NCBI GenBank assembly: GCA_029783825.1
Contig: JAREIK010002658.1
Span: 210,459-274,458, forward strand
Direction: 5' to 3'
Length of the DNA stretch: 64,000 nucleotides
DNA from: Sapria himalayana
Taxonomy: Eukaryota; Streptophyta; Magnoliopsida; Malpighiales; Rafflesiaceae
This document shows, piece by piece, positions 14,500 through 27,753 of the stretch. The notes beneath the pieces are model-generated. The model worked only from the letters and a program-made list of their open reading frames with translations, was not told the DNA's origin and ran no database searches. The translations under genes and the position numbers were made by a program. The stretch's first letter is position 1. Every line of letters starts with the position of its first letter.

Positions 14500-16135
14500 T
14501 GTGTTAGTATACATATAGTAGATGTAGTTATAAAAAGTTACATATAGTTAAACATATACTTATATATAGATATATGCATACAAGTAGTTATAAGTAGATA
14601 TACATAAATGTATACAAAGTTATAAACAATTATATAGATTTGTATATATGTATACATAATTATAAATAAAGTGATATTTATTTATATAAAGTTTTTTAAA
14701 GTTATACAAATATTTATATATAGTTATATACATATAGTTAAACATTATATTGTATGTTTTTATCCATATAATTATAAATATAGTTACATGTGGTTATACA
14801 TATAGTTACACGTATAGTTAAACATACATTTATACATGTATGCATATACATTTTTTCATATACTTTCATATATTTATACATATAGTTAAGTATAGGTACG
14901 GATATACTAAAATACATTTTTTATACTAATATATAAAAATGTATATTAAATATATGTTGTTAATTATATATTTTAATATAGTTATGTATAAATTTTGTTT
15001 AGTTATACATATAGTAAGATAGCATTATTTATAGTTATATGTTATTATACATATAATATGTATAGTCTTAAAAATTATATATCATGAAACATGTAGTTAT
15101 ATATATTCATACGAGTAGTTATCTTTAGTTATACAAAAATATAAACAAAGTTATAAAAAAATATATAGATTTAAATATACATATACATATATGAATATAT
15201 AGTTAAAAAAATAGTTATATTTAATTATATAAAGTTTTATTTAGTTTTACAAATATTTATATATAGTTATACACATATAGTTAAACATAATTTTGTATGT
15301 TGTTATACATGTAATTATAAATATAGTTACATGTGGGTATACATATAGCTACACATAGTTATACTTATATTTATACATGTAGGTATATATATTTAATCAT
15401 ATAATTTTATATATTTATACATATAGTTATGTATAGGTATATATAAAGTAAAATACATTTTTATATACTAATATATACAAATGTATATTAAATATAAGTT
15501 GTAAATTATATATTTAAATATAGTTACATATAAAGCCTTTATAGTTATACATATATTAAGATACAATTATTTATAGTTATATGTTATTATTCATATAGTA
15601 TATATAGCTATAAGTATTTTTATATAGTTTAACATATAATTATATATAAATATGTTCATACAAATAGTTATACATAAATATATAAAAATATAATTAAAAA
15701 TATATAGATTTACATAAATATATACATAGTTACAAATAGAGTTATATTTAATTATATAAAGTGTTATATAGTTTTACAAATATTTATATATAATTATACA
15801 AATATTTATATATAGTCATGCACATATAGTTAAACATAATTTTTTATGTTGTTATATATGTAATTATAAATATAGTTACATGTGGTTATACATATAGTTA
15901 CACATATAGTTGTACTTATATTTATACATATAGGTATATATATATTTTTATATAATTTTATATATGTATACATATAGTTATCTATAGGTATATATAAGGT
16001 AAAATACATTTTTATATTCAAATATATAAAAATATATATTAAATATATGTTGTTAATTATATTTTTAAATATAGTTATATATAATAATTTATAGTTATGC
16101 ATATAGCCAAAGACAATTATTTATAGTTATAAGTT
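14500..16135. repeat. Tandem repeat of about 545 bp, three units, TATAGTTATAC-rich
   Basis: The segment AATTATAAATATAGTTACAT recurs at about 14,771, 15,313 and 15,862, offsets of 542 and 549 bp, each followed by the same succession of TATAGTTA-type short motifs. Element 2 has one partial unit at the matching place (27,230-27,490), so the tandem growth happened in copy 1 after the two copies separated. No gene is seen here; the AT-rich minus-strand frame over 15,830-16,102 is noise. Confidence 0.8.
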
Positions 16136-16136
16136 C

Positions 16137-16388
16137 TTATACCTTTGAGATCCAATCGAAAAAAAACACATAATAGAAAACAAAAAAATTCGGTTTATAA
16201 CAGATCAAAACAACATAAATACAGTCTTGTATTTCATGCATGCAATATATAAATATAAATACAATTTGAATCCCCCTAGAAACAGATGATGTCATCCACA
16301 TAACAGAACAAAACTCAAGCAAAATAGGCAAAGATTAGATCCACATCCAGATATGCTAACAAAGTTAGACTCATCCTGTTAAAATTGT
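16137..16388 (-). other. 3' UTR of the ARF1 retrocopy, copy 1
   Basis: Downstream of the ARF1 stop on the minus strand is about 250 bp that matches the corresponding part of element 2 (27,495-27,753) well. The conservation stops near the phrase CTTATACCTTTGAGATC on the plus strand in both copies, which probably marks the limit of the captured cDNA. No poly-A tract is left there. A 64-codon frame here is not coding. Confidence 0.65.
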
Positions 16389-16933
<545 letters not shown>

Positions 16934-17070
16934 CTCTTCCATTAAATCTCAAATCCTTTGTCATATGGCAGTAAAGAGAGCTGATGAGAGAAAGAAACAA
17001 AATCAATAGATCTCAAGAGATGGTTACCAGAGAGGGAGGAGAACCTCTATATGTTTTTATACATATAGTA
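16934..17070 (-). other. 5' UTR-like sequence of the ARF1 retrocopy, copy 1
   Basis: Sequence upstream of the ARF1 start, rich in CTCT/TTTCTC on the minus strand, is shared with 28,300-28,425. The match then runs into the family's TATAGTTA-type repeat in both copies. It probably represents the leader of the captured transcript. Confidence 0.55.
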
Positions 17071-17230
17071 TAAATAATTAAAAAAAAGAGTTATATATAG
17101 TTAAACAAATAATTATATATAAAAATATTTATACAAGTAGTTATAAGTAGTTTTACATACATATATACAAAGTTATAAATAAATATATATATGTATACAT
17201 AGATACAAATATATTTATATTTAATTATAT

Positions 17231-17245
17231 CACTATAAAAAAATC
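17231..17245 (-). repeat. CACTA terminal repeat, 3' end of element 2
   Basis: Reads CACTATAAAAAAATC inward. It matches the other termini at 37,767, 45,098, 53,280 and 58,556 read inward. Confidence 0.85.
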
Positions 17246-17690
17246 CCATATAGCTAGGGATAATTCCCTAGCTAAATAGAAATTTTCCGATGCTAAATGG
17301 GATATAGCGACGGATTAACGAGGAATCAGTTCCCTATCTAAAGTGCTTGTCGCTAAAATTTAGCGAGAGAAATTGTCCCAAGTTAAAAATTTAGCAATGT
17401 AAAATTCATTGCTAAAAAAGATAAATTCCCTAGCTAAATTAGTAAGCTAAATTAGATTTTCCATCGCTAAACAAAAATAATGATGAAATATTTTCGAAGC
17501 TAAAGTGCTGGTCGATAAATTTTAGCGGCGGAAATAATCCCTAGCTAAATAAAGTTAGCGACAAAAAAATCCATTGCTAAAATAAAGATTTTCCTTGCTA
17601 AATTAGATGGGGAATTATCCCTAGCTATTTTAGCAAGGGAATTTTCCCTTGCTAATTTAGCTAAGAGATTTTTCACTTGCTATTTTTAAT
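17246..17690. repeat. Subterminal repeats, 3' end of element 2
   Basis: Many short motifs in both orientations around the cores TAGCTAGGGA, CCCTAGCTAAAT and TCGCTAAA. In En/Spm the TNPA protein binds subterminal repeats of this kind; that role here is inferred from the family. Confidence 0.85.
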
Positions 17691-19164
17691 TCAATACTAT
17701 TTTTAGATTTTAATTTATAATAAATGAAACTATAAATATTTATAATAACTATTTTAATAATTTAATATTTTTATATCAAATTGAATAAAAAAAGAAACTA
17801 TAAATAATTTATAAAAAATAAAATCATTTAATAACTTATTCTAATTCAAATTTTTTACATAATTGAAATGAAAAAATAATAAAATTTTATTACATATTAT
17901 TCAGCAATGTATCTACCGATAGTGCATAAAGTCTAATATATTCATTCATTGACGTTACTTTCTATCTCTTTGCTCCTCCAATCACCATTATTTTAGTGCG
18001 ACAAAGCTGTCCGAGTCACGACACTTAATGTCGAGTGAAAAATCACATCACTTATACAAGCTTTGTATGAGGAACAATACGGTATCATATCTTTAAGAAA
18101 TTTAAACCATTCAGTCAATTTATAATAAAAAAAAGTTATGCTTTGATAAAATATATAATCCTCTAGTATATATGTAAATATATACTAGCAATTCATGCGT
18201 ACATATATTACTACAGTATATGTACATAAAAACTACAGTATTATGTGTAAATATATATTTAGTACAAATATACTCATTATATATGTACATAAAATACAGC
18301 AGTATTATATGCACGTATATACTAAATTTATTCATACACATATACTATATTTGTTGCTATTGCTGCTACTCATGCTACTGCTCACGCCTTTGTACCTACT
18401 CCCGCTACTACCATGCCACTATTCTTGACAATGCCACAATTGCTGCTGACAATGCCGCTGCTGCTGTTGACAATGCCGCTGCTACTGCCATTACTACTGC
18501 CACTGCTCCTACTACCATCAATGTAGCCACCGGTGTCGCCGCCTATGCTGCCACCTTTGCCACTGCCAGTTGCCACTGCTACTGCCACCTCTACTCCCAT
18601 TGCTCTCACTGATGGCAATGTCGCCACGGCTGCTACCATCACTACTGTCGTCGCTACCGACACCTCCGCTATGACTGCTGTCGTTGCCTTTGCTGCCGCT
18701 TCTACCACTATCACTGCTATCATCACTGCCACTACTGCTGCTACTACTAATAATGCCTCTACTACTGCTACTACCACTGCCCTCGTGCCGATGTTGCCAC
18801 TCCATGACTCAATTACCACAACTACCACTGCCACTGCCACCGATGCTGCTACAGCCACCGCCACTGCTATCGATGTCAATGCTGCTGCCTCTGCCATTGT
18901 TGCCGCTACTTTCGATGCTATCACTGCTTCTGGTGCTACCACTGCTACCACTGCACCTACTGCCACCATTTCCATCGTCGCCGCTGCCACCGTCACTGCT
19001 ACCGCTAGTGATAATATGCTTTTATATACCTATAATAGGCTAAAACTCTACCCAAAAAATTCGGAGACACACAAACATATTCACAGATATATAAAAATAG
19101 TTATTATAGACATGAACAAACACAAATTAAAGTTTAATGTCATATAGCTTCAAAAAAAAGTTAA
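17690..19164. repeat. 3'-region duplication, unit 1
   Basis: This block and 19,165-20,275 are a diverged tandem duplication. Order in both: an AT-rich lead, a conserved piece with TTGACNTTACTTTCT and CCGAGTCACG, TATATGTACATA-type repeats, a long triplet-degenerate tract, and a shared tail (TAGGCTAAAACTCTACCC). The conserved lead also matches the 3' end of element 3 in reverse (58,000-58,100), so it is old family sequence. Frames of about 200 codons on both strands come from the triplet tract. Confidence 0.8.
18350..19010. repeat. GCY/ACY triplet minisatellite, unit 1
   Basis: About 660 bp of alternating GCN, ACN and CCN-type triplets on the plus strand, which would read Ala/Thr there and Val/Ala or Gly/Ser on the other strand. 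It is markedly more GC-rich than anything around it. Triplet periodicity alone keeps several frames open, so I do not call a gene. Confidence 0.85.
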
Positions 19165-20275
19165 TTAAATAATTTACTTTTTTTTATTAAATTGAATAAA
19201 AATAGAAACTATAAATAAAAATTTTAAATTAAACAAAAAAAATTCATTTAATAACTTATTCTAATACAATTTTTAAATTACTAAAACAAAAAAATAACAA
19301 AATTATATTACATCTTATTAATCAATGTAACTATCGATTGTGCATAATGTATAATCAATCAATGCATTGACATTACTTTCTCTCCCTCTGCTCATCCGAT
19401 CACCAACTTTCTGTTGCAAAAAAACTATCCGAGTCACGGTGCATCATGTCTGTTGAAATATCCATTCACTTATTCAAGCTTACTATGGTAAACAATGCGG
19501 TATAATATCTATAAGAAATTTATACCACTCAATAAAATCAAAATAAATAATAAAAATTATATTTTGATAAATATATATTACTATAGTAAATATGTATATA
19601 TGTACTAGCATTTCACTTGTACATATATTACTGTAGTATATGTACATATAAACTATAATATTATGCGTACATATATTTTAAATACATATATACTCAGTAT
19701 ATATGTACATAAAATACTGTAGTATTATATGTATGTATATACTGACTATATAGGTACGTATATACTACATTCATTGGCATTGCTACTTCTACAACTGTCG
19801 CTGCCGCTACTGCTAATGCCGCGGCCACTACCACTGATCCCCTCTACTACTAGTGCTGCTGTCACCGCCGCCACTGCCACTACTGCTGCTACTGGTACCA
19901 CTGCTACCGCTGGTACTGATGCCGCCGCTACTTCAAATGCCGCTGCTGTCGCTAATGCATCCACCACATCTTCTGCCATTGCCGCCACTCCTACCACCAC
20001 CGCCACCACTAGCATTTCCATCGCTGCAACCACTGCCACTGCTATCACTACGACCTCTATTTCTGATGCTAGTGCCGTGACCATCACTACCGCCACTGCC
20101 ACTACTTCCACTAATAAATATAAGCTTTTACATACTTATAATAGGCTAAAACTCTACCCAAAAAATTCAGAGACACACAAACATATTCACAGATATATAA
20201 AAATAATTATTATAGACATGAACAAATACAAATTAAAGTTGATTGTCATACAGTTTCAACAAAAATCCAAAATAT
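19165..20275. repeat. 3'-region duplication, unit 2
   Basis: Second copy of the block described for 17,690-19,164, with the same order of parts and the same tail, but a shorter triplet tract. The tail and the flanks of the triplet tract are well conserved while the tract itself differs in length, as expected of an unstable repeat. Confidence 0.8.
19770..20113. repeat. GCY/ACY triplet minisatellite, unit 2
   Basis: Shorter version (about 345 bp) of the triplet tract at 18,350-19,010, reading Ala/Thr on the plus strand. Flanked by sequence shared with unit 1. Confidence 0.85.
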
Positions 20276-20726
20276 GTCCATAAATAATGTTAAGAGAGAA
20301 AGAGAGTGCAAAAATAAAATGTTTTAGGAATAATAAAGATAAAATAAGCTAGCCCTCCTTTTGATAAAAATGAAATCAGTAAATATGGGACCAATGCATT
20401 GGAAGGACCATGGCAATCTTTTGAATACTTTGAATTAGAATTTTTTCATGTGTCTCAAATAATATGTCATGCAAAGATTCATAATTAGGTTAATTGAAAA
20501 GGCAAACAACAAAACCAGAATAAAAAAAATGAAACCTGCAAAAAAAATATCATAATTATTTACTACACAGACAAAAATAAATAACAGTTCAGAAATAATT
20601 CTCATATTAAATCATCCTCATAATTTATAGGTAATGCTAGCCTCACCTATGAGGTTTTGCAGATGGATCGTGGAATGCTATCTATTGCACCATTTCCGCT
20701 AACTGTGATTCCATATAGGACATCTA
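20276..20726. other. AT-rich spacer downstream of TNPA
   Basis: About 450 bp with no recognisable repeat or coding signal. It lies just 3' of the TNPA stop on the minus strand and may contain its 3' UTR. Confidence 0.4.
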
Positions 20727-22590
20727 CTATTTCATTACATTCTTAATTTCTTTCATCTCATCGTCCATTTCTTTAATTTCTTGCATTTCTTCTATCAAAT
20801 TAGAATACTGCTCATCATTCAGTTCTTTAATTTCATATATTTCTTCCGTCAAATGAGATATTTGCTCATCATTCTTTTCTTTAATTTCATATATTTCTTC
20901 CTTCAATTGAGATATCTGCTCATCCTTCTTTTTTATTTCGGTCTCCATAACTACCAAATGGCCATTTGTTTCAATTGCTTGTTGTTCAACCACCTCACTC
21001 ACCATTGCTGAGATAGATGAATTAAAAGCATGACTGCTACAAAAGAATGCCACTCCCTTCGAGCCAATTCTGTACACTCACTACTTCTTATGGTCTCCAA
21101 ATAAATAGGATCATAGTCACTTGGTTGAAGATCCATAGAACCCTCGACTTGTTGATGAGTAGCTGTCACACGTTCCTCCATTAAGTCCTGATATAAAATG
21201 GAGAAAATACTATTCTATATATATATAATAAAATAAATATTTTGCATTCCAAATAATTTTCAAAATGTACTATAGTATTAGAAAATCTTATTAATATAAC
21301 AAGTTCTTATAGCAATCATCTGAGACTTGTTATCAATAAATTGACAATCCACTTTCTTCACATGCATCTTCCTACAAATCTCATAAAAATTTGGATCTCG
21401 GCCTTATTCTCCAGCCTAGAATATGTTTTTATTAAGTCATTAAAAAATATATGATCAAAAAATTTAATAAAATTAATAAAACCATGCAGATTTGATTTAT
21501 TGGACTATAAGGACAACCACTAAATATATAAATATTTAAAATTTTAAAATTGTACCATATCTCGAGCTTGCTCAATGCATGACTTTGACCCTCCTGTGTG
21601 TCCACAAATTTCTGTACCTAGTCCAGCTACCTCACTTAGTCGATTTTTGCTAGCAATATTAGATTTTTTCTTCACATCTAGTTCCTCCCAATACTTAAGC
21701 CACTCGGGCTAGTCATCCTCGAATATAATATAATGCCTTTATTTTATATTCTTTAATTTATGGACAAAATGAGAATATCATTGAGCAACTTTGATCTTCC
21801 ATAATGACTTAATATTTCCATCAAATTTGGGAGTCCATGTGCACTAATTATATATATAAAAAAATCACGAAAGAATTTATATTAACAACAAGAATGCAAT
21901 TATTTACTGCTTGAATAATAACCAACATAATAGTTAAGTAATTTGATAATTATTTTTCCATACTTTTGTTTTGTTATTTTTACCTGAAAGTCATTAAAAA
22001 AAAGACTCTTTTATCGATTCATAGACTTTCTTTCAGGAGAAATATTTAGAATTAGCCATTTTCTTGAAAGACTTTGTAATTATAGTAGAACACTTGCGAG
22101 ATGGAATAAAACTGTACAAATAAATAAATAACATTGAAAAAAAGCAAATCATAACAAAATAAATAATCCACTAACAGAAACATCAATTTTTTTTTGAAGT
22201 CATTTTTACATATTTCATTTACCTTCCATCTACAATCTCAATTTTTAACTTTGCACTGACTATAGATGAAGACCCAATATTTCATAATGTCGTTGGTTTT
22301 GTAAATGAGGAAAGGTATAAAATATGGTGTAGAAGATAGAGATGGATCAAAAGTGTGTGCAGGAAACACAATTGATCGTGGGCTTACATCTGATCAAGGT
22401 GATAGTATAGGTCTCAATGATGTTGATAGAAATGAAGATGGTGATTGTGATGTTGAAGTCTGGATATGGTGTCTATGAGATGGTACTGATTCTACAATAT
22501 GATATAATATACTAGATGAATTTGGTTCATTTCTGTGTCCATGTCTAGCTCCACCATTTCCATGTCATTTAGGCACTTTCTATTGTATAA
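20727..22590 (-). pseudogene. TNPA-like (Ptta/En/Spm) gene of element 2
   Basis: The second CACTA gene, lying downstream of TNPD as in En/Spm. The N-terminal exon (22,250-22,580) matches copy 1 but has lost its ATG and one base. A middle block (about 21,985-22,110) carries a KKVYESIKESF segment. A Ptta-like block follows at about 21,540-21,790. The last exon (20,727-21,190) encodes YDPIYLETIRSS, then after a frameshift VYRIGSKG, which resembles the IYLE...RVYGLGS segment of these proteins, then a coiled coil made of three imperfect repeats of about 21 residues (QISQLKEEIYEIKEKNDE, QISHLTEEIYEIKE, QYSNLIEEMQEIKE). TNPA-type proteins bind subterminal repeats and dimerise; the coiled coil fits that. 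Frameshifts and the lost start make it a pseudogene. Fairly sure of the family. Confidence 0.72.
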
Positions 22591-23715
22591 AATAAAACAT
22601 AGAACAAATATTGAGATATGATGAACATGCATGCATTTTAGAATAAAACACACCAATAGATTTCAACAAGATATAAAAAGTCTTTGATAGTTTAATATTA
22701 TAATAAAATTATAACAATTTAAATATCAGCATCACTGTCATCATCCAATGGATCTTCTGATATTTCGTCTGATTCTGATAGAAGTTCAAACTCATCTTCA
22801 GATAGAAATTGATCATCTTCAATTTCTATTATGCCACCATTTGAGTCACATAAATTTATTGGATCTTCATCTACATTCACAGGCTCAATAATATTTATTC
22901 TATCTTCCTGGAATGTCGATGCAATATCTAAATCTGTACTTCTTTATTATAATGTTGGTATTTCAAATTTTGACCGAGCTTTGATTTTGCAAATCACCCA
23001 CCAATCACTCTTATCACGAGATAAACTCAGATATGTATAATAATATATTTGAGCAGCTTAAATTTCCATAATAAATGCCTCATATCGATTATATCTATGT
23101 TTATGGTTAACATCCACTAGTTTTAATCCAAATGAATCTTTGTCCCCACATTTCATGTAGTATAAAATCACTCGCACTAATACATTCCTATTATTTTCGA
23201 GTCCAGGATACTACAACTTAATAATTTATTTGAGTTGACCATAATAATCAATCTCATCTGTACTATAACCTATGCCTTAATGCAAGTACGACTATTCATT
23301 GTTGTTTTAAAAGAATCATGCCTGATTATATGAAATTTTTATCCATTAACAAAATACCCAGGATAGGTTGTCACATATCTTAATTAGCCTTTACTTAGAT
23401 TCTGAATGAAAATATTTGAATCTCCATTTGAAGGATGAATTGCCTGTGACATAAAAAAATTGATATTAAAAAATAAAGATACTAATAAATTAAATAATTC
23501 AAAAAATTTAAACTTAATAATTCTCATATATTATTTGAACCAATTCGCAAATTTAGTTTTTAGCATATAATCGAAATCATTGCTGGAAATTACAAGTTGC
23601 CTATATTTTAACAGCTCAACAGAAATACTGCAAAAATATAAAAAGAGAGAAAAATGTATATCAATTTTTAATAATTCCTATTAAAGATAAAATTAAACTA
23701 TGATTAAACCTGCAA

Positions 23716-24042
23716 TCATTTTGTGTATACATACTCAATATATGCTGCAACCTCCTCACAATTAAGTAAAACATAACTCAGGGTAGCTTTGTACTCTTCA
23801 TCTGTCATACAACTTTTCATTACTCTTCCAATTGCTCTTCCAGAGCACTTGAAGATAGATAGTTTGTTCATAGAATAATTTTCTACCATAACATGACATT
23901 CATCATTACGAGGCACATTTCTATTCATTGTATTGACATGAGCCTCAAAATAAAAAGAACAAAATGATGATGCTTCTTCTACTAAATATGCATTGCAAAT
24001 TGAACCTCCAACTTTTTCCTTGATTCTAACATTCAATTTCAA
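23716..24042 (-). other. DUF4218 segment of TNPD
   Basis: Open for 108 codons on the minus strand, with GSICNAYLVEEASSFCSFYF near the start, the hallmark of the DUF4218 domain that follows tnp2 in plant CACTA transposases. It is the best-preserved part of the gene. Confidence 0.8.
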
Positions 24043-25112
24043 CTTACGAAGTTACCTACAACCATATTGTTAGATTTCAATTATATTAAATTACAATATT
24101 ACTTTATGTGCAAGATAATAAAACAAAGCAAATTATATGTATTTACCTCTCAAAAGGATACATCCACTTGTATTGCACGGGCCTAGCTATCCTTGCTTCA
24201 TATGCCAAATGGACCGGAAAATGCTCCATTTAGTCAAAAAAACTTAGTGGGAATATCCATTCAAGCTTACAAATAATAAGTCGAATGTCATTCTCCAACT
24301 TCACCATGTTATCTATTTGATTGTGGTTGTAGTTATCTATTTGAAAAACAAAGTTCTGTAAGGACCTTCAAACACTTAGGAGAAGTAATTCATTGAATAC
24401 AATTGGTATTAATATCTGCATAAATACATGTCAGTCATAACTTTTCATTCCAAATAACTTAAGATTCTTCAATCCAAGCATCTACCCATATTTGACACAT
24501 ATTTATTAGAGAATTTCAAATTTTTAACCCATTCACACAATATTTGTCTTACCTTCTTATCAAGTATGTAGCAAGATTTAGGAAATTTTTCTATTCTCTC
24601 ATTCAGTTTTAATTCAGGACAGTAAGAGTAATCATTTAGCTTTTATCTTGATTTTAAAGTGCCTTTTGTTTTTCCATTTATATTACAGACAGTATTGAAA
24701 ACATTGTCAAACACACCTTTTTCTAAATGCATTACATCTAAGTTATGACGAATTAAATTGGACTTTCAATAGGGCGAGTCCCAAAATATACTACGTTTCC
24801 TCCAACCAATTATTTTGCCTATTGGTCCATTACTTCTAGTAGCTTCCTTTCCAATTGCCTTCTTCAAACCTAATCTCCGAATCTCTGTCATAATACCATA
24901 TTTTAAACGAACTATTGGTGCAACTATCATCACATTTTTATTTTTTTGAAATGCAGTTATATTTCTTCAAAATGGATGATTCTTTGGAAGAAACTTATGA
25001 TGGTTATCAACCCATGATTGTTTACCACTAAATTTGAGGGTAAATGCATTAGAATTTGTCATACAATACGGGCATCAGAATTATCTTATAGTACTCCAGC
25101 AAACAACACTGA

Positions 25113-25928
25113 TCATGTAAAAAAGTCACTTACAATCCATATAAGGGTGTCCCACATAATAAAATTTTTCTTATTTGAGATATCATATGTATCCATGCGA
25201 ACATCCCACAAATGATTTAACTCTGCAATAAAAGGATGTAAGAAAACATATACCATGTCTTTCAGATTTTTTGGCTTTGGAACCAATATTGATAAAATCA
25301 TATATTGCTCCTTCATACAAAATCACCGAGGCAAATTATAAGGTGTCACTATCACTTTCCATGTTGAAGAATATTGTACAGATTGCCCAAATGGCTGAAA
25401 TCCATTAATTTAGAGACCCAATCTCACATTTTGACTTTCAGTTGCAAAATCTTGATGTATATAATTAAAATGCTTCCAAGTAAGTGAATCTAATAGATCA
25501 CGCATTACCCTTTCTTAAACCTCATGCTCATAATGCCACCTCATAATATTTGCTGTAACATTTGATGCATATAGTCTCTATAATCAAGAAATTAATGAAA
25601 AATAATACATCTTCTTAAATACAACCTTTAATATTTGTCACGTATCTACAACACGAGAAGCCTTCTTAAATCGAGAATGATCATAAAAATTACAGCTAAT
25701 TAAATCACTATCACCACCCCAATATTACATACATACATTTAAATAACAATCAATTTTTTTGACTAGTAGACTGATTCCTCGTAGTAACTTCTTAGTGTTG
25801 TAAATATTGTTAGTGATCAAATTATTATCCGAAACAATCTCATTTATCAGTCCTGTCACCTGATCAAATAATTTCTCAGACATATGATTTTCTGACTTAA
25901 TGCTCATAAGATGAGCCACAAGTAACAA
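25113..25928 (-). other. tnp2 domain segments of TNPD
   Basis: Two open pieces (25,725-25,928 and 25,113-25,316) read as consecutive parts of the tnp2 transposase domain. The stretch between them is broken by stops. Confidence 0.8.
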
Positions 25929-26404
25929 TTACGAATGTGTATTACAACTAGGCCACAACTCTTTATCTACAGCTTTAAGCATTTCATAAAATTTCCGAGC
26001 TTAAGGATTAGGTTGTTCATCCATGTAATCCATATTGAAGTCAGCACCAGCAGCTTCAGTGATCATTCTATGTTATGTGTTTGATGATTCTTCCCCACAA
26101 GCAAATGATTCGGTACCCTCATTTTTGTCAATGTTTAGAGACTTTGTACTTTCCCCATGATAAATCCAAATAATATAATTTGGCACAAAGCCATATTTCT
26201 CTAAATGGTATCTTATAGTGTCTGCATCACGAAAAGGAATATACTGACACCTATGATGATTACATGTACACTTTATTTTTTTTCATTCATCAATCTCAAT
26301 TGACTACATGCAAAATTGATGAAAATTTTAAGTCCACTCAAAAAAACATTATTCAAAAATCCATTAATAAATCTTCTGTACATCCACTGATGATCTGAAC
26401 TCAT

Positions 26405-26689
26405 TTTGCCCTATTTTATTTTTAAAAAATAATGCTCGATCATTATTTTGAATTAAACATTCTATTACTTCAAAATATACTAATAATTATATAAAATTAC
26501 TTACAGATGAATATTTAAAAATTAAATATCATGAATATCGAGGCAATGCATTTGCAGAATTTACATGAATAGATAAAGCTATTTTTAGCACAATAAAGAT
26601 TAATTGATATCACAGTAATACTAGATAAATGGATCAAAATACGATAATGCATAAGAAAAGAAAGCAAGAAAGAAAGACATTTAATGTTT
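26405..26689. promoter_or_regulatory. TNPD upstream region
   Basis: About 285 bp between the TNPD start and the GA tract. No clear TATA element can be singled out in such AT-rich DNA. The deletion end point of copy 1 corresponds to position 26,581 here. Confidence 0.35.
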
Positions 26690-27015
26690 GAAGGGGGAGA
26701 GGGGGAGAGAGAGAGAGAGAGAGGAGTGAGAGAAGGAAGGAGTGAGAGGAGGAGAGAAATGGTGAAAGGGAAAGAGAGGGAAAGAGAGAGAGGGAAAGAG
26801 TGGGAGAGAGTGGGAGAGAGTGGGAGAGAGTGGGAGAGAGTGGGAGAGAGAGAAAAAGGAAGAGAGAGGGAGAGAAAGGGGGAGAAAGAGAGATAGAGAG
26901 AACAAGCAAGAAAGGAGAGCGAGAAAGAAAATAACAAGAGAGAGTGTGTGACACAAAAAAAAGAAGAATAGAGTGACAAAAGAAATTAGAGAGGGACAGA
27001 TAGACACATAGAGAG
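26690..27015. repeat. GA-rich polypurine tract, element 2
   Basis: About 325 bp of GAGA/GGGA with a local 10-bp period (repeated GAGAGTGGGA at about 26,810-26,850). Equivalent to 13,821-14,220 in copy 1. It yields spurious Ser/Leu/Pro and Arg/Glu frames. Confidence 0.9.
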
Positions 27016-27494
27016 TGTAGTGTTAGAATGGAAAATTATATAAAAGAAAATAAAATTTATCCGTATAAACTTATCAAATATTACATTTTTTTATCATACA
27101 TACGTTCATATTTGAGCATGAGGCCCAAGGGTTGGGATTAAGTAAGAGTATGGCCCTTATTTGTATTATACCATATATGAGCCTAATCAACGGAGACTCT
27201 CATGCTTTGTGCTTACATATTGTTGTATGTTATTATACATGTAATTATAAATATAGTTACATGTGATTATACACATAGTTATACTTATATTTATATATGT
27301 AGTTATATATATTTATTTATATAATTTTATATATCTCTACATATAGTTATGTATAGGTATAGATATAGTAATATATATTTTTGAATACTAATATATATAA
27401 ATGTATATTAAATATATGTTGTAAATTAAATCTTTAAATATAGTTATGTATAAAGCTTTTATAGTAATACATATATCAAAATAATTATTTGTTC
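27016..27494. repeat. Shared unique segment and single TATAGTTA-type unit
   Basis: The first 215 bp match 14,221-14,440 of copy 1. The rest is one partial unit of the 545-bp repeat that is present three times in copy 1. No coding sequence. Confidence 0.6.
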
Positions 27495-27753
27495 TTATAC
27501 CTTTGAGATCCCAAGGCAAAAAGATAGAAAACGAAAAATAGAAAACAAACAAATTCGGCTTACAACAAATCAGAACAAAGTAAATGCGGTCTTGTATTTT
27601 AGGCATGAAATATATAAATATAAATACAATTTGAATACCCCTTGAAACAGATGATGTCATCCATATAACACAACAAAACTCAAGCAAAATAGGAACAAAT
27701 TAGATCCACATCCAGAAATGTCAACAAAGTTTGCCTCATCTTGCTTAAATTAT
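27495..27753 (-). other. 3' UTR of the ARF1 retrocopy, element 2
   Basis: Homologous to 16,137-16,388. A 99-codon minus-strand frame covering it is not coding. Confidence 0.6.

Larger units (their letters stand above)
22719..26404 (-). pseudogene. TNPD transposase gene of element 2 (Transpos_assoc, tnp2, DUF4218, DUF4216)
   Basis: This is the CACTA transposase gene, broken but recognisable along its length. The ATG at 26,404 opens a Transpos_assoc-like domain (SSDHQWMYRRF, then Cys/His-containing IKCTCNHHRCQ and IIWIYHGES); a one-base loss in an A8 run at about 26,281 shifts the frame. The tnp2 domain follows: KLFDQVTGLINEI and YNTKKLLRGISLL (25.73-25.93 kb), then MILSILVPKPKN, FIAELNHLWDV and TYDISNKKNF (25.11-25.32 kb). 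DUF4218 is at 23.72-24.04 kb (GSICNAYLVEEAS). A DUF4216-like part (GYFVNG, VDVNHKHRYNRYEAF) and an acidic tail end at 22,719. The enzyme cuts and joins element ends. Several stops and frameshifts lie between the domains, some in introns. Identity is secure; it cannot make transposase as read. Confidence 0.85.

Noticed and set aside
14500..16135. Centromeric satellite
   Set aside because: Only three units of about 545 bp inside a transposon copy; that is a local expansion and not a satellite array.
16137..16331. 64-codon frame after ARF1, with a relative at 27,388-27,687
   Set aside because: It lies in the 3' UTR of the captured ARF1 cDNA; the similarity of the two frames comes from the shared UTR.
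18382..19147. Two 204-codon frames on opposite strands, Ala/Thr-rich and Val/Ala-rich
   Set aside because: Caused by the triplet repeat, which keeps several frames open at once. Kept as a repeat and raised as a possible low-complexity domain only.
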